Shown here in pieces: positions 8,891-17,719 of a DNA stretch of 64,000 bases. The notes below the pieces were generated by a model. The model was not told the origin of the DNA, did no database searches, and worked only from the letters and a program-made list of their open reading frames with translations. How positions within the stretch are numbered: position 1 is the stretch's first letter; every line of letters starts with the position of its first letter. The translations under genes were made by a program, and so were the position numbers. This stretch comes from Acidobacteriota bacterium (GTDB lineage: Bacteria; Acidobacteriota; Aminicenantia; JBFLYD01). The stretch is taken from contig JBFLYD010000043.1 of the NCBI GenBank assembly GCA_040756905.1, positions 1 to 64,000 on the forward strand, read 5' to 3'.

Positions 8891-11002
8891 ATGAGAAAAA
8901 AATTAATTTCAATTTTTAAAGTTTTATTTTTAGTTTTAGTTTTTGTATCACTTTTTACATCAATCTCATTATCTGAAACTCAAAAACAATCTTTTACAAT
9001 TGAAATGATAATGAGTGCTCCATTTCCTTCAAATTTAGTTGCATCTGAAAAAATGGATAGAGTGGCTTGGGTATTCAACGATCAGGGTAAAAGAAATATA
9101 TGGGTTGCTGATGGGCCTGATTATAAAGTTAGACAGATAACAGATTACAATGAAGATGATGGCCAGGAAATAAGTGGATTAACTTTCAGCCCCGATGCTT
9201 CGATAATTGTTTATGTGCGAGGCGGCTCCCCCAACCGTCAGGGCGAAATACCAAACCCAACCAGTGACCCTAAAGGAGCTCAACAGGTTATTCTGGCTTT
9301 AAAAGTAGAAGATGGCAAGACATGGCAGATTGGCCAGGGAACAAATCCCCAGATATCTCCTCGAGGAGATTTAGTTGTTTTTGAAAGACAGGGAAAAATT
9401 TTTAAAGCACCTCTAGATGGAAGTGAGAAGGCTCAACTTCTTTTTGAAGCAAGAGGAAGGAATACCTCTCCAGTCTGGTCACCTGATGGCTCGAAATTAG
9501 CATTCGTTAGTTCACGAGAAGACCATAGCTTTATAGGAATTTTCGATATGGAAAAAAAAGAAATTACCTGGATTGCTCCCACGGTTGATAGGGATAACGA
9601 ACCGGTATGGTCTCCAGACAGCAAAAGAATCGCTTTTATTCGGATTCCAGGAGCCATGGCTGACCCACCTACTACTCGAGATTTAGAATTGCCTTTTTAT
9701 CTTTATGTAGCTGAGGTATCAACTGGACAAACAAAACAGGTGTGGGCATCCCCAAATCCCACAGGAGGGTTTGCTCAATACTACCCTTCCGAACCTCTAA
9801 GATGGGCTTATGGCGATTATTTAGTTTTTTATTCAGAGCATGAGAGCTGGATGCATCTTTACTCAGTTCCTGCTAATAGAGGAAAGGAAATCTGCCTGAC
9901 CCCTGGTGAATTTGAAGTGGAAGATTCGTTTCTTTCTCCTGACAGAAAAATTCTTATCTTTAACTCAAACCAGGGCGACATAGACAGAAGACATCTATGG
10001 CAGGTAGATATCGGCGGAAAAGGTTTAAAACAGATAACAAAAGGAAAAGGGATTGAGTGGAGTCCTGTAATTACCCCCAAAAAAAGAATAGTATTTTTAG
10101 CATCAACAGCTCAACAACCCGCCTCACCAGCTACTCTTGAAGAAAAAGGAAATTCAATCCGATTAATATGTCCTGAAACTATTCCTGGAGATTTTCCTCA
10201 AAAGAAGTTAATCGAGCCCCAGCAGGTCATTTTCAAATCTCCGGATGGAGTACAAATTAACTCCCAGCTATTCTTACCCGAAAAGACTAAAGCTGGAGAT
10301 AAAAGACCCGCAGTAATTTTTATGCACGGAGGACCTATCAGACAGATGCTGCTTGGATGGCATCCCCGTGGTTATTACCATAATGCTTATGCATTAAATC
10401 AATATCTTGCAAGCCAGGGTTATGTTGTCCTTTCCGTCAACTTCCGTTCTGGAATTGGCTATGGTCGTGCTTTTAGAACAGCTCCCGACCAGGGTCCAAG
10501 AGGTGCTTCTGAATATCAGGATATCATTGCTGCTGCAAAGTATCTTCAGGAAAGACCTGAAGTTAACCCAAACAAGATTGGATTATGGGGAGGTTCATAC
10601 GGAGGATATCTAACTGCTCTGGGCCTTGCTCGTGATTCTGAACTTTTTGCAGCAGGGGTCGATTTGCATGGAGTCCATGATTGGTCTTTACGGGCGAGAC
10701 AGAGAGACGGAGGAGGATGGGGAATTCATGGCGAGGAATTGATGCGATTGGCATGGGATTCATCTCCAGTTGCTGATGTAAGTTTCTGGTATTCTCCTGT
10801 TCTTTTTATCCACGGCGATGATGACCGCAACGTGGATTTTGTTCAAACTACAGACTTAATACAGCGTCTGAGAGCAGAAGGAAAAGCTCATGTGGAACAG
10901 TTAATCTTTCCGGATGAGGTTCACAGTTTTCTCTGCCACAAAAACTGGGTCCAGGCTTATAAAGCAGCAGCTGACTTTTTTGATAAGTTTTTGAAAAAAT
11001 AA
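8891..11002 (+). CDS. S9 (prolyl oligopeptidase) family peptidase, secreted
   Basis: The 703-residue protein has an N-terminal signal peptide (KVLFLVLVFVSLFTSISLS), a WD40/TolB-like propeller to about residue 420 (repeats such as WSPDGSKLAFVSSRED and WSPDSKRIAFIR), and an alpha/beta hydrolase domain. The catalytic serine is in GGSYGGY (about 567), the aspartate in HGDDDRNVDF (about 640) and the histidine in EVHSF (about 676). S9C-type enzymes cut short peptides, usually dipeptides or acylated amino acids, here probably in the periplasm. A three-codon frame, ATG AAG AAA TGA, overlaps the start and sits closer to the AGGAGG, which may tune initiation. Confidence 0.92.
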   Translation: MRKKLISIFKVLFLVLVFVSLFTSISLSETQKQSFTIEMIMSAPFPSNLVASEKMDRVAWVFNDQGKRNIWVADGPDYKVRQITDYNEDDGQEISGLTFSPDASIIVYVRGGSPNRQGEIPNPTSDPKGAQQVILALKVEDGKTWQIGQGTNPQISPRGDLVVFERQGKIFKAPLDGSEKAQLLFEARGRNTSPVWSPDGSKLAFVSSREDHSFIGIFDMEKKEITWIAPTVDRDNEPVWSPDSKRIAFIRIPGAMADPPTTRDLELPFYLYVAEVSTGQTKQVWASPNPTGGFAQYYPSEPLRWAYGDYLVFYSEHESWMHLYSVPANRGKEICLTPGEFEVEDSFLSPDRKILIFNSNQGDIDRRHLWQVDIGGKGLKQITKGKGIEWSPVITPKKRIVFLASTAQQPASPATLEEKGNSIRLICPETIPGDFPQKKLIEPQQVIFKSPDGVQINSQLFLPEKTKAGDKRPAVIFMHGGPIRQMLLGWHPRGYYHNAYALNQYLASQGYVVLSVNFRSGIGYGRAFRTAPDQGPRGASEYQDIIAAAKYLQERPEVNPNKIGLWGGSYGGYLTALGLARDSELFAAGVDLHGVHDWSLRARQRDGGGWGIHGEELMRLAWDSSPVADVSFWYSPVLFIHGDDDRNVDFVQTTDLIQRLRAEGKAHVEQLIFPDEVHSFLCHKNWVQAYKAAADFFDKFLKK

Positions 11003-11032
11003 GTTATAGGGAACGCTAAAAATAAATAGATG

Positions 11033-11184
11033 TAGTACTAAGTTGCATAAGTTATGGTTCCATCATTCCCCCAGGCCTTAAGCGGGAATCTATTGATTTT
11101 ACTGGATTACTGCTGGAGTTTACCCTCATAAAAATGGGGGCAGGAATGACAAATATAAAACGCTAATTTATGCAAATTAGTAGT
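11033..11184. repeat. Family E MITE-like element, copy E1
   Basis: The ends are TAGTACTAAGTTGCATAA and TTATGCAAATTAGTAGTA, in inverted orientation. Inside are CATTCCCCCAGG and GGGGGCAGGAATGAC, themselves an inverted pair. The copy at 34450-34603 is almost identical and keeps better ends. Non-coding. Confidence 0.75.
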
Positions 11185-11246
11185 AGGGCAAGGCTTTAGC
11201 CTTGCGTAATTTCATTCAATAATGCAAAGCTAAAGCTTTGCCCTAC
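11182..11246. repeat. Short family C unit, copy C2
   Basis: TAGGGCAAGGCTTTAGCC is followed about 30 bp later by its inverse, GGCTTTAGCC-like AAGCTAAAGCTTTGCCCTA. It is a deleted family C element lying directly next to E1. Confidence 0.6.
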
Positions 11247-11290
11247 ATTTATTATGTGAATTAGATTTACATCTTCATCTCATACATTTG

Positions 11291-11430
11291 TTGTAGGGCA
11301 AGGCTTTAGCCTTGCGAAAAGCGACCCCGAATCAACCCATGAAACAACCCATGAAACAACCCATGAAACAAGTTCAGGGCAAGGTACGGGGCAGGCTCTA
11401 AAGGATTGCCCTCCGAAGAAAATGCCAATT
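11291..11430. repeat. Family C element, copy C3, with internal 12-bp triplication
   Basis: The unit starts TTGTAGGGCAAGGC and ends ATTGCCCTCCG. Unlike the other copies, its AACCCATGAAAC segment is repeated three times in tandem (about 11335-11370), apparently by replication slippage. Confidence 0.7.
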
Positions 11431-11457
11431 AATTTATGTGAGAGCCCTGAAAAACTT

Positions 11458-11541
11458 CCAGATCCGTCATTCCCCGACTTCATCGGGGAATCCAGTGTTT
11501 TTTAATCAAAGACTTCTGGATTCCCGCTTTCGCGGGAATGA
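11458..11541. repeat. CATTCCCGCGAAAGCGGGAATG-type repeat, copy E2
   Basis: Two hairpins are present: TTCCCCGACTTCATCGGGGAA and GGATTCCCGC...GCGGGAATGAC. The outer sequences CGTCATTCCCC and GGGAATGACA are inverted. This motif is common in intergenic repeats of many bacteria. No gene is seen in 11003-11586 apart from these elements. Confidence 0.65.
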
Positions 11542-11586
11542 CACTAAAACAAGACTTTTTCAGATGTCTCTATGCGTTCAATACAA

Positions 11587-12633
11587 TTATTTATATTTTT
11601 TAATTAATTGGGGAAGAGAGATATTTTCATTATTATTAATATAATAACGGGAGAAAGCGCTCGCATCATACGAGATAGTTTTTCCTTTCAAGAATAACTT
11701 ATACCCAAGGGAGGCAACCATAGCAGCGTTATCTGTGCAAAGCTTTGGTGAAGGAATAAAAACATTTATTCCCCTGGATTTAGAAAAATCAGCCATCCTT
11801 TTTCTGAGTTCTCTGTTTCTTGCAACCCCCCCTGCTACGATAATAGAGCTTGTATCATCCATATCGATTGCTCTTTCAACGTTATGAATAAGATAATTGA
11901 TTATTGCGTATTGAAAACTCGCCAGGAAATCCTTCAGATTATTACTATTCTTATCAATTTTCTCTTTTTTTATTATATGGAGCGCAGCTGTTTTCAACCC
12001 GCTAAAACTGAAATCAAGCGTTTTTTCCTTGATTTTTGGAATTGCGAATTTGTATCTCTCATAATCTCCTCCTTCTGCCATTCTATCGATTATAGGGCCA
12101 CCCGGATATCCAAGGTTCAGAAATTTTGCTATTTTGTCCATGGTTTCTCCAGCCGCATCATCTCTTGTCTTTGACACCAGATTAAAATCAAGCTCTCTTT
12201 TTAAATAAAAAATACTCGTATGACCTCCAGAAACAACGAGCCCGAGAACAGGGAATTCAACATCATTTTCGATAAAGGCAGCTTCAAGATGGGAATGAAG
12301 ATGATTCACGCCCACAAGAGGTTTTTCAAAATATAGGGATAAGGCTTTTGCAAAGGTTAAGCCCACTAAAAGGGAACCAATAAGTCCTGGCCCCTGAGTA
12401 ACACAGAATAAATCTATTTCCTCTATTTTTAACCCTGCAATTCTCAAGGATTCCTCAAGGATAAAATCAATATTCTGAAGATGTTCCCTTGAGGCTAATT
12501 CAGGAACAACTCCTCCCCATGGAGAATGAATCTCATCCTGAGATAAAATCACATTAGAAAGGATATCTCTCTTATCGTTTAGAACTGCAACTGAAGTCTC
12601 ATCACAGGAAGTCTCTATTCCAAGGACATACAT
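11587..12633 (-). CDS. tsaD: tRNA N6-threonylcarbamoyladenosine transferase TsaD
   Basis: The protein begins MYVLGIETSCDETS, the family N-terminus. I chose the ATG at 12633 (GAGG 5 nt upstream) over a TTG five codons earlier. The metal-binding HxxxH is H111/H115 (HLHSH), and GLVVSGGHTS and IIVAGGVARNREL are the actin-fold nucleotide motifs. TsaD, with TsaB and TsaE, transfers threonylcarbamoyl to A37 of tRNAs that read ANN codons. It ends the operon that begins at 15184. Length (348 residues) is normal. Confidence 0.95.
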   Translation of the reverse strand: MYVLGIETSCDETSVAVLNDKRDILSNVILSQDEIHSPWGGVVPELASREHLQNIDFILEESLRIAGLKIEEIDLFCVTQGPGLIGSLLVGLTFAKALSLYFEKPLVGVNHLHSHLEAAFIENDVEFPVLGLVVSGGHTSIFYLKRELDFNLVSKTRDDAAGETMDKIAKFLNLGYPGGPIIDRMAEGGDYERYKFAIPKIKEKTLDFSFSGLKTAALHIIKKEKIDKNSNNLKDFLASFQYAIINYLIHNVERAIDMDDTSSIIVAGGVARNRELRKRMADFSKSRGINVFIPSPKLCTDNAAMVASLGYKLFLKGKTISYDASAFSRYYINNNENISLPQLIKKYK

Positions 12634-12718
12634 CCTTGCCTCATTCAATTTTTTTAAATTTCCTAATATAATAATCCATTATTATAACCGCATTTAATTC
12701 CTATACGACTCTGCCCCC

Positions 12719-12757
12719 TTACCCTTCCCCTCTACCCTATGGGAAGAGGGGGGATAT
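12719..12757. terminator. Strong hairpin at the mtnA-tsaD junction
   Basis: CCCCTCT...AGAGGGG with inner ACCC/GGG(A) pairs forms a stem of about 10 bp starting inside the last codons of mtnA. It has no U-tract, so it may be a processing or attenuating hairpin. Its CCCTATGGGA loop resembles a block of family A. Confidence 0.35.
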
Positions 12758-13774
12758 CTTTCTTAAATTATTCTTGTAGGGAGCTCTTATTATGCCCTTG
12801 TCAGTTATGATGGCTGTTATGTATTTATTTGGAGTAACATCAAAAGCAGGGTTCCTTATTTTTAACTCAGTGAAGGATTCTACCCCTTTCAATATCGAAA
12901 GCACCTCATCTGGAGACCTTTCTTCGATTGGAATCTGTTTTCCATTCCTTATTGATAAATCTATTGTTGAATGGGGAGCTGCCACATAAAAAGGAATTTT
13001 ATTCTCCTTTGCAAGAATAGATAATGAGTATGTCCCGATCTTATTAGCAATATCTCCATTCGAAGCGATTCGATCTGCTCCTACTATAACCAAATCAATC
13101 TCTCCCTTATTCATTAGCCACCCAGCCATATTATCTGTAATCAGAGTAACAGGAATCTTCTCCTTTAGTAATTCCCAAGTCGAAAGTCTTGCTCCCTGAA
13201 GGAATGGCCTGGTCTCGTCAATAAAAACAGATATTTCTTTCCCATCCTGAAAAGCTTTTTTAATAATTCCAAGAGCAGTACCAATTCCTGATGTGGCCAG
13301 TGCACCTGCGTTACAATGAGTTAATATTCTATCCCCATCTTCAATCAAACTGCTCCCATATGCTGAGATTTTTCTGTTTAACTCTACGTCCTCTTTTTCA
13401 ATTTTACAGGCCTCTTTGATGAGAATCTTTTTTAATTCATCGAGGGGAACTTTTCTGCTCTCTTCAAATTTTTTCTTGAGTCTTTCAATCGCCCAAAAAA
13501 GATTCCTTGCCGTCGGTCTTGTGGACTCTAATCTTTTGCATATTTCATAAAATTTATCATCCAATTTATCATTAAGTGAAAGATTTAACATTCCAAGGGC
13601 AATTCCATATGAAGCAACAACTCCTATGGCAGGTGCTCCTCTTATCGCCATATTTTCTATTGCTTTTGCAACTTCTTCATGGGTTTTCAAGATTATATAT
13701 TCTTCTTTCTCGGGCAGATACCTCTGGTCAATAATCTTAATGGAATCTCCAAGCCACTCAAATGCTGGCCACAT
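12737..13774 (-). CDS. mtnA: Methylthioribose-1-phosphate isomerase-type protein
   Basis: The 345-residue protein matches the MtnA/eIF2B-like family: IIDQRYLP at the N-terminus, AIRGAPAIGVVASYG, the active-site cysteine in THCNAGALATSGIGTALG and the aspartate in VGADRIASNGDIANKIGTYS. MtnA converts 5-methylthioribose-1-phosphate to the ribulose form in methionine salvage. No other salvage gene is nearby, so a related ribose-1-phosphate isomerase role is possible. I use the ATG at 13774, 2 nt after the stop of the preceding gene; a TTG at 13792 would overlap it. Confidence 0.9.
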   Translation of the reverse strand: MWPAFEWLGDSIKIIDQRYLPEKEEYIILKTHEEVAKAIENMAIRGAPAIGVVASYGIALGMLNLSLNDKLDDKFYEICKRLESTRPTARNLFWAIERLKKKFEESRKVPLDELKKILIKEACKIEKEDVELNRKISAYGSSLIEDGDRILTHCNAGALATSGIGTALGIIKKAFQDGKEISVFIDETRPFLQGARLSTWELLKEKIPVTLITDNMAGWLMNKGEIDLVIVGADRIASNGDIANKIGTYSLSILAKENKIPFYVAAPHSTIDLSIRNGKQIPIEERSPDEVLSILKGVESFTELKIRNPAFDVTPNKYITAIITDKGIIRAPYKNNLRKISPLFP

Positions 13775-13776
13775 CC

Positions 13777-14613
13777 CTATCTTTCCTTCCAATCAGGAGT
13801 TTCTCCATCTTTCCATTTCCATCTTTTTATCCATTGCATATAAACTCTATTCAGCTTTTCTTTCTCATTACCTTCAGAAGATTTAATTAAATTCTTATAA
13901 GAAAATATTATCTGGAGGTCATTATCTCTTCTTATCTTTTCTGTCCTTAATCCTAATTCCTTTGCCATTATTGCTTCTTCATAGGATGTTTTCCAGTCAT
14001 CTAAATGAGAGGAAATCTGGGAGAGCAAATAGTGAAAATAAGAATTTGAAGGATCTTCAATTATAAGAGATTTAACATTTTTTAACAATTCATTGAGATT
14101 CTTTTGCCTTTCCTTTTCATCTATTTCTAAAATCAAAGATAACTCCATATCAACCATTTTCTGAGATGCTAACTCTTTTATCTTCCCAATCTTTGATTTT
14201 CGATAAAGGTTTGCCCATATAGAGATTGTTGCATCTTGAATTCCCATTTTCTCAAGAGTAATTCCAACTCCTGCAAGGGAAACCTCTTTAGCCCATTTTC
14301 CCCCTTCTTCAAAACCAAAATCTTTTGCGATAAGAAAGCTACCTTTTGCATCTTCCCATTTTTCAAGATTTAACTCAATCAATCCCTTTAAAACAAAAGC
14401 CTGGGATGATGGATTTTTTCTTATTTCTTTTTCTAATTTTTCGAGGGCTTTCTTATGATACTTCAGAGCCTGCTCAGTGTTAAAGTTTTCATCAAAATGG
14501 TTCGCCTGAATATAGTAAATCTTTGCATCTTTAAGATAGGATGAACAGCTGAAAAAATAAAGAAAAATATGAAGGGTAAAAATTAATTGGATTGTATTTT
14601 TAATCTTATTCAT
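13777..14613 (-). CDS. TPR-like lipoprotein, unknown function
   Basis: The 278-residue protein has a lipoprotein signal (hydrophobic stretch then FFSCSS, lipid cysteine about residue 23). TPR-type helix pairs follow (ALKYHKKALEKLEKEIRKNP, AFVLKGLIELNLEKWEDAK, YFHYLLSQISSHLDDWKTSY). Such proteins act as scaffolds at the periplasmic face. It overlaps the upstream gene by 8 nt and stops 2 nt before mtnA, so the four genes 15184-11587 look like one transcript. Confidence 0.75.
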   Translation of the reverse strand: MNKIKNTIQLIFTLHIFLYFFSCSSYLKDAKIYYIQANHFDENFNTEQALKYHKKALEKLEKEIRKNPSSQAFVLKGLIELNLEKWEDAKGSFLIAKDFGFEEGGKWAKEVSLAGVGITLEKMGIQDATISIWANLYRKSKIGKIKELASQKMVDMELSLILEIDEKERQKNLNELLKNVKSLIIEDPSNSYFHYLLSQISSHLDDWKTSYEEAIMAKELGLRTEKIRRDNDLQIIFSYKNLIKSSEGNEKEKLNRVYMQWIKRWKWKDGETPDWKER

Positions 14614-15184
14614 GTAATTTCTTTTTTATCTCTTCAAGCAAAATTTTTCTTATCTCTTTTTTATCGAGAGAGCTTAAACCGAGGTTAAAAATCTCTTTTA
14701 AAATCTTATTTATCATAACTCTAAAATCCTTATCCATTCTCAAGGGTTCTGTGTCCTCTTTTGCTTTTTTAAGTCTCTCTTCATAACATTCAAAAATTTT
14801 CTCAAACTCATTTTTTTCAATTTCTTTTTTGAAAAGAGCTCTGAGAAACGGGTCATTCAAGCCGAGGATGGGATAAAGAGTGTTAAACCTTTGTCTCAAA
14901 AAGCTAATATCTTTATTTTTTACATATGGTTCATAATAATTTTTAAGTTCTGCATTAGAAGTAAAAAAATTCATTATAAATTTATCAGGTTTTGTTTCTA
15001 CAATGTCAGGATTTATAAAAACTGGAAGAGAAAAAGCAATTTCCCCGCTTCTTTCTCTTTTTTTTATCGCATCTTCTATTATTGAAATTAACAAGGGGAA
15101 GATTAAATATTTTTTTTCAGGGATAAAAAATTCTATTGTTTCTACTGCGAATCCTAAAACTTTTTTAATTGTTTCTAAATTCAT
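14606..15184 (-). CDS. Hypothetical protein, first gene of the tsaD operon
   Basis: This 192-residue, Lys/Glu-rich protein is mostly helical in appearance. It opens with a segment around an aromatic stretch (EFFIPEKKYLIFPLLISII), then charged helices with no motif I recognise. No clear signal peptide. It overlaps the lipoprotein gene by 8 nt. A conserved cytoplasmic partner of that lipoprotein is possible, but this is only a positional guess. Confidence 0.6.
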   Translation of the reverse strand: MNLETIKKVLGFAVETIEFFIPEKKYLIFPLLISIIEDAIKKRERSGEIAFSLPVFINPDIVETKPDKFIMNFFTSNAELKNYYEPYVKNKDISFLRQRFNTLYPILGLNDPFLRALFKKEIEKNEFEKIFECYEERLKKAKEDTEPLRMDKDFRVMINKILKEIFNLGLSSLDKKEIRKILLEEIKKKLHE

Positions 15185-15257
15185 GACAAAAAGTAATTAT
15201 ACTTTTTATAATGAATTTTTCAAATCTTTCGTTAACCTCTTTTCACCTGAAAATCTC

Positions 15258-15303
15258 CCCTTGCCCTACATGTCAATTTATCTATTGCGTTTGTATTAAT
15301 CCT
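15258..15303. repeat. Right-end fragment of family C
   Basis: TTGCCCTACATGTCAATTTA followed by GCGTTTGTATTAAT is the outer end of a family C element without its other half. A second such scrap (GTATTAATACAAACCAAG...GGGCAGGCT) is at about 17679-17711. Confidence 0.55.
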
Positions 15304-15325
15304 TTAACGGATAATTCTACTGAGT

Positions 15326-16180
15326 TCAAAGGAGTTCTTCTATTCTTGTCTTAACATCTTCTGCAAATCGGTTTATATGAATCAAGATAAATTCTCTAAT
15401 ATCCAGTGTAGGGTCTTTGATCAATGGTGTTAAATCCATGTTAAAGCTCATGGAAGCAGCTACATCCACTGCATGGGAGGCATAATAGGTGGCATTTGCC
15501 CTTCTTCTACCGAGGGTTGCAAGGTCATATTTTTTTCCACCCCAAATCTGGGAATCATAAACACCCAAGAGGGAAGATGCAAGATTTTCATGGGCGGATA
15601 CATCGAAAACAACCTTATCCTCGTCTACAAGCCAATCCAGGCCACCCCATACCTCACAACCATATAAATGGGATGGTTTTAGCTCCTCGGGTAACTCTCT
15701 TAATCCTTCTATTGTCCTCAATGCCACTGCCACATGGGTATTGTGCTTGTCTGCAAGGTTATGGGTATAGATTACAGAGGGCTTTGCCAATGTGAGAAGC
15801 TCCTTTATGTCCTCTTTCGGATTTGGATTTTTTGGATCCCTCACTTCTGAGCTCGGGTAGTTGAGAAAGGCAACCCCAGCATATTCACCAATAACAGCAG
15901 CTTTTTTCTGTTCCTTCCTTCTTACCTTTTTCATTTCCTCATCAGAATAGTTTGTATAAGGGCCACCCCTTGGGCTTCCTCCTCCATCCGTAACAATTAT
16001 GCCAAAGAACCATTCTTTATCACTTTCAAAGCATTTTAATATGCCATCATAAGCTAATATCTCCATATCGTCTGGATGGGCTGCGATAGCTAAATGGGTG
16101 GTTCTCGTCATTCCTTTATCTACGGGCTTTCTATCGGGGATGAATATTTCCGCTCCAGAATGTCTCAGCTTAGGTTCCAT
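15326..16180 (-). CDS. PIG-L/LmbE-type deacetylase
   Basis: The 284-residue protein carries the zinc motif AAHPDDMEI near residue 33 and a distal His motif in THNLADKHNTHVAVALRTI. PIG-L enzymes remove N-acyl groups from GlcNAc-type sugars or conjugates. It lies 9 nt after the ROK-like gene and has a clear AGGAGC ribosome-binding site. The two probably act together on an amino-sugar compound (inference from position). Confidence 0.85.
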   Translation of the reverse strand: MEPKLRHSGAEIFIPDRKPVDKGMTRTTHLAIAAHPDDMEILAYDGILKCFESDKEWFFGIIVTDGGGSPRGGPYTNYSDEEMKKVRRKEQKKAAVIGEYAGVAFLNYPSSEVRDPKNPNPKEDIKELLTLAKPSVIYTHNLADKHNTHVAVALRTIEGLRELPEELKPSHLYGCEVWGGLDWLVDEDKVVFDVSAHENLASSLLGVYDSQIWGGKKYDLATLGRRRANATYYASHAVDVAASMSFNMDLTPLIKDPTLDIREFILIHINRFAEDVKTRIEELL

Positions 16181-16189
16181 TTTTTGCTC

Positions 16190-17593
16190 CTATTTACTCT
16201 CAATAACAGCCAGGCTTGCTGCTGCTAAAGCCTGACCAACACGACGGCTCCACTCATCGGGAAGGTGTATCTCGATACGGCTCTCAAGCTCTGGAAATTC
16301 CTTCTTCAAAACTTCCTTTGCCTTTTCCACTATTATGTATCCACCCTCTTCAGAAGCAACTCGCCCGAGAATGAGGATATGGGAAAAATCATAGAAATCA
16401 GCATAATGGGCGATGCCATAACCTAAGTAGCAACCTATGGTTTCAAATATCTTTATTGCCCTTGTATCCTTTTCTTTCAATAGCTCCTGGACAGCTCTCA
16501 GTCTTTCCACAGGGGATTGACTTTTATCAAGGATTATACCTACTACTTCTGCCAGCCTGAAGACTGCCTGTTGTGAGAAATAATTTACCCCACAGCCATA
16601 GTCACCTGACCATTCATCCCAAGGAGCTTTAGGGTTGAAGTCCACTGGAGCAAAGGCTAACTCGTTAAGCCATCCAGTGATGTTTCCATTCTCATTGACA
16701 TATCCTCCTGCTTGACTTGAACCCATGGCAATACCAAGTACTCTATTCACATTTAAAGTCATCGAGCCCGCCAGTGCAGCAACTTCTCCATCATTTACAA
16801 CCTCAAGGGGAACTTTCCACCATTTCTGAACATCAAGAAAGAGGTTTCTCACTTTTTTTTGGAAAAGGTTAGAGGGAACTCCCCTGAAAAGAGAGGCAAC
16901 CATTACACGGTTATTTATATAGATCCCTGCTGCACTGCAGCCGATAGCATCCACAGAAGGCAAATGAGCAGCTGCGCGATGTAAGGCAGACATAATCTCA
17001 TGATAATGATAGCGCGGGTCTTTTTTATTCTGGGGATCCCATGCCACCTCTTCACTGAAGACTGGTTCTCCCTCTACCACTGAGGTTACTTTTCTATCGC
17101 TAGCGCCAAGGTCAAATCCAATACGACATCCATCTAAATGCCTCCCTAAGGGAAGGGAAGGCTCTGAAGGGGAAGGGACCTTCTCAGGATCTGTAACCTC
17201 TACAGAAAAATCTTTTTTATAAACAGTGGACATTAAATTTAAATCAAACACTCTTTCTCCCGATGGAGAATAAACCTTCTTTATATGTTCTCCGATTTCT
17301 TCAGGACCCCCAATGATAATCTTATACCCACCCTTTTGCCATAGGAGCATCTTAACAAGCCTTTCTATATAAAAGAGATTTAAAGAAGCCAGCCCATGTC
17401 CAGAAGGAAAGACCTCCGTTTCAAAAACCGATATGGAACCATCCCCTCTCTCTAAACCGATTAAAAGAGGAATACCTTTTCCCGATGAATGGATTGCATC
17501 AAGAAAGGCATGATTCCATAAAACAGCAGGACAGAAGTTCTCATCTAAGGGTGGAATTACCTTTGGCTTTACCATTTCCATGATTTTATGCAT
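16190..17593 (-). CDS. ROK/actin-fold sugar kinase-like protein with extra N-terminal domain
   Basis: In this 467-residue protein, residues 1 to about 150 form a separate domain (LLIGLERGDGSISVFETEVF) resembling a sugar-isomerase-like fold, followed by an acidic linker (DPEKVPSPSEPS). The rest is an actin-like kinase with IGFDLGASDRKVTSVVEG, VVNDGEVAALAG, IAMGSSQAGGYV and ILILGRVASEEGG. The CXCGXXGC zinc site of classical ROK kinases is not seen. It precedes the PIG-L gene, suggesting an amino-sugar pathway. The substrate is unknown. Confidence 0.7.
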   Translation of the reverse strand: MHKIMEMVKPKVIPPLDENFCPAVLWNHAFLDAIHSSGKGIPLLIGLERGDGSISVFETEVFPSGHGLASLNLFYIERLVKMLLWQKGGYKIIIGGPEEIGEHIKKVYSPSGERVFDLNLMSTVYKKDFSVEVTDPEKVPSPSEPSLPLGRHLDGCRIGFDLGASDRKVTSVVEGEPVFSEEVAWDPQNKKDPRYHYHEIMSALHRAAAHLPSVDAIGCSAAGIYINNRVMVASLFRGVPSNLFQKKVRNLFLDVQKWWKVPLEVVNDGEVAALAGSMTLNVNRVLGIAMGSSQAGGYVNENGNITGWLNELAFAPVDFNPKAPWDEWSGDYGCGVNYFSQQAVFRLAEVVGIILDKSQSPVERLRAVQELLKEKDTRAIKIFETIGCYLGYGIAHYADFYDFSHILILGRVASEEGGYIIVEKAKEVLKKEFPELESRIEIHLPDEWSRRVGQALAAASLAVIESK

Positions 17594-17719
17594 TTTTTCT
17601 TTTGCTACTTTCCGAACGGTTGGACTCCAAAATAATGGTTTATAATATATCAGAAGGAGTTACTTTGTCAAAGGTTCGTATTAATACAAACCAAGTACAG
17701 GGCAGGCTTTAATTTTCAA

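Noticed and set aside
15185-15325. Possible SAM or purine riboswitch ahead of the mtnA operon
   Set aside because: No conserved riboswitch core was seen; the stretch is AT-rich and ends in a family C fragment.
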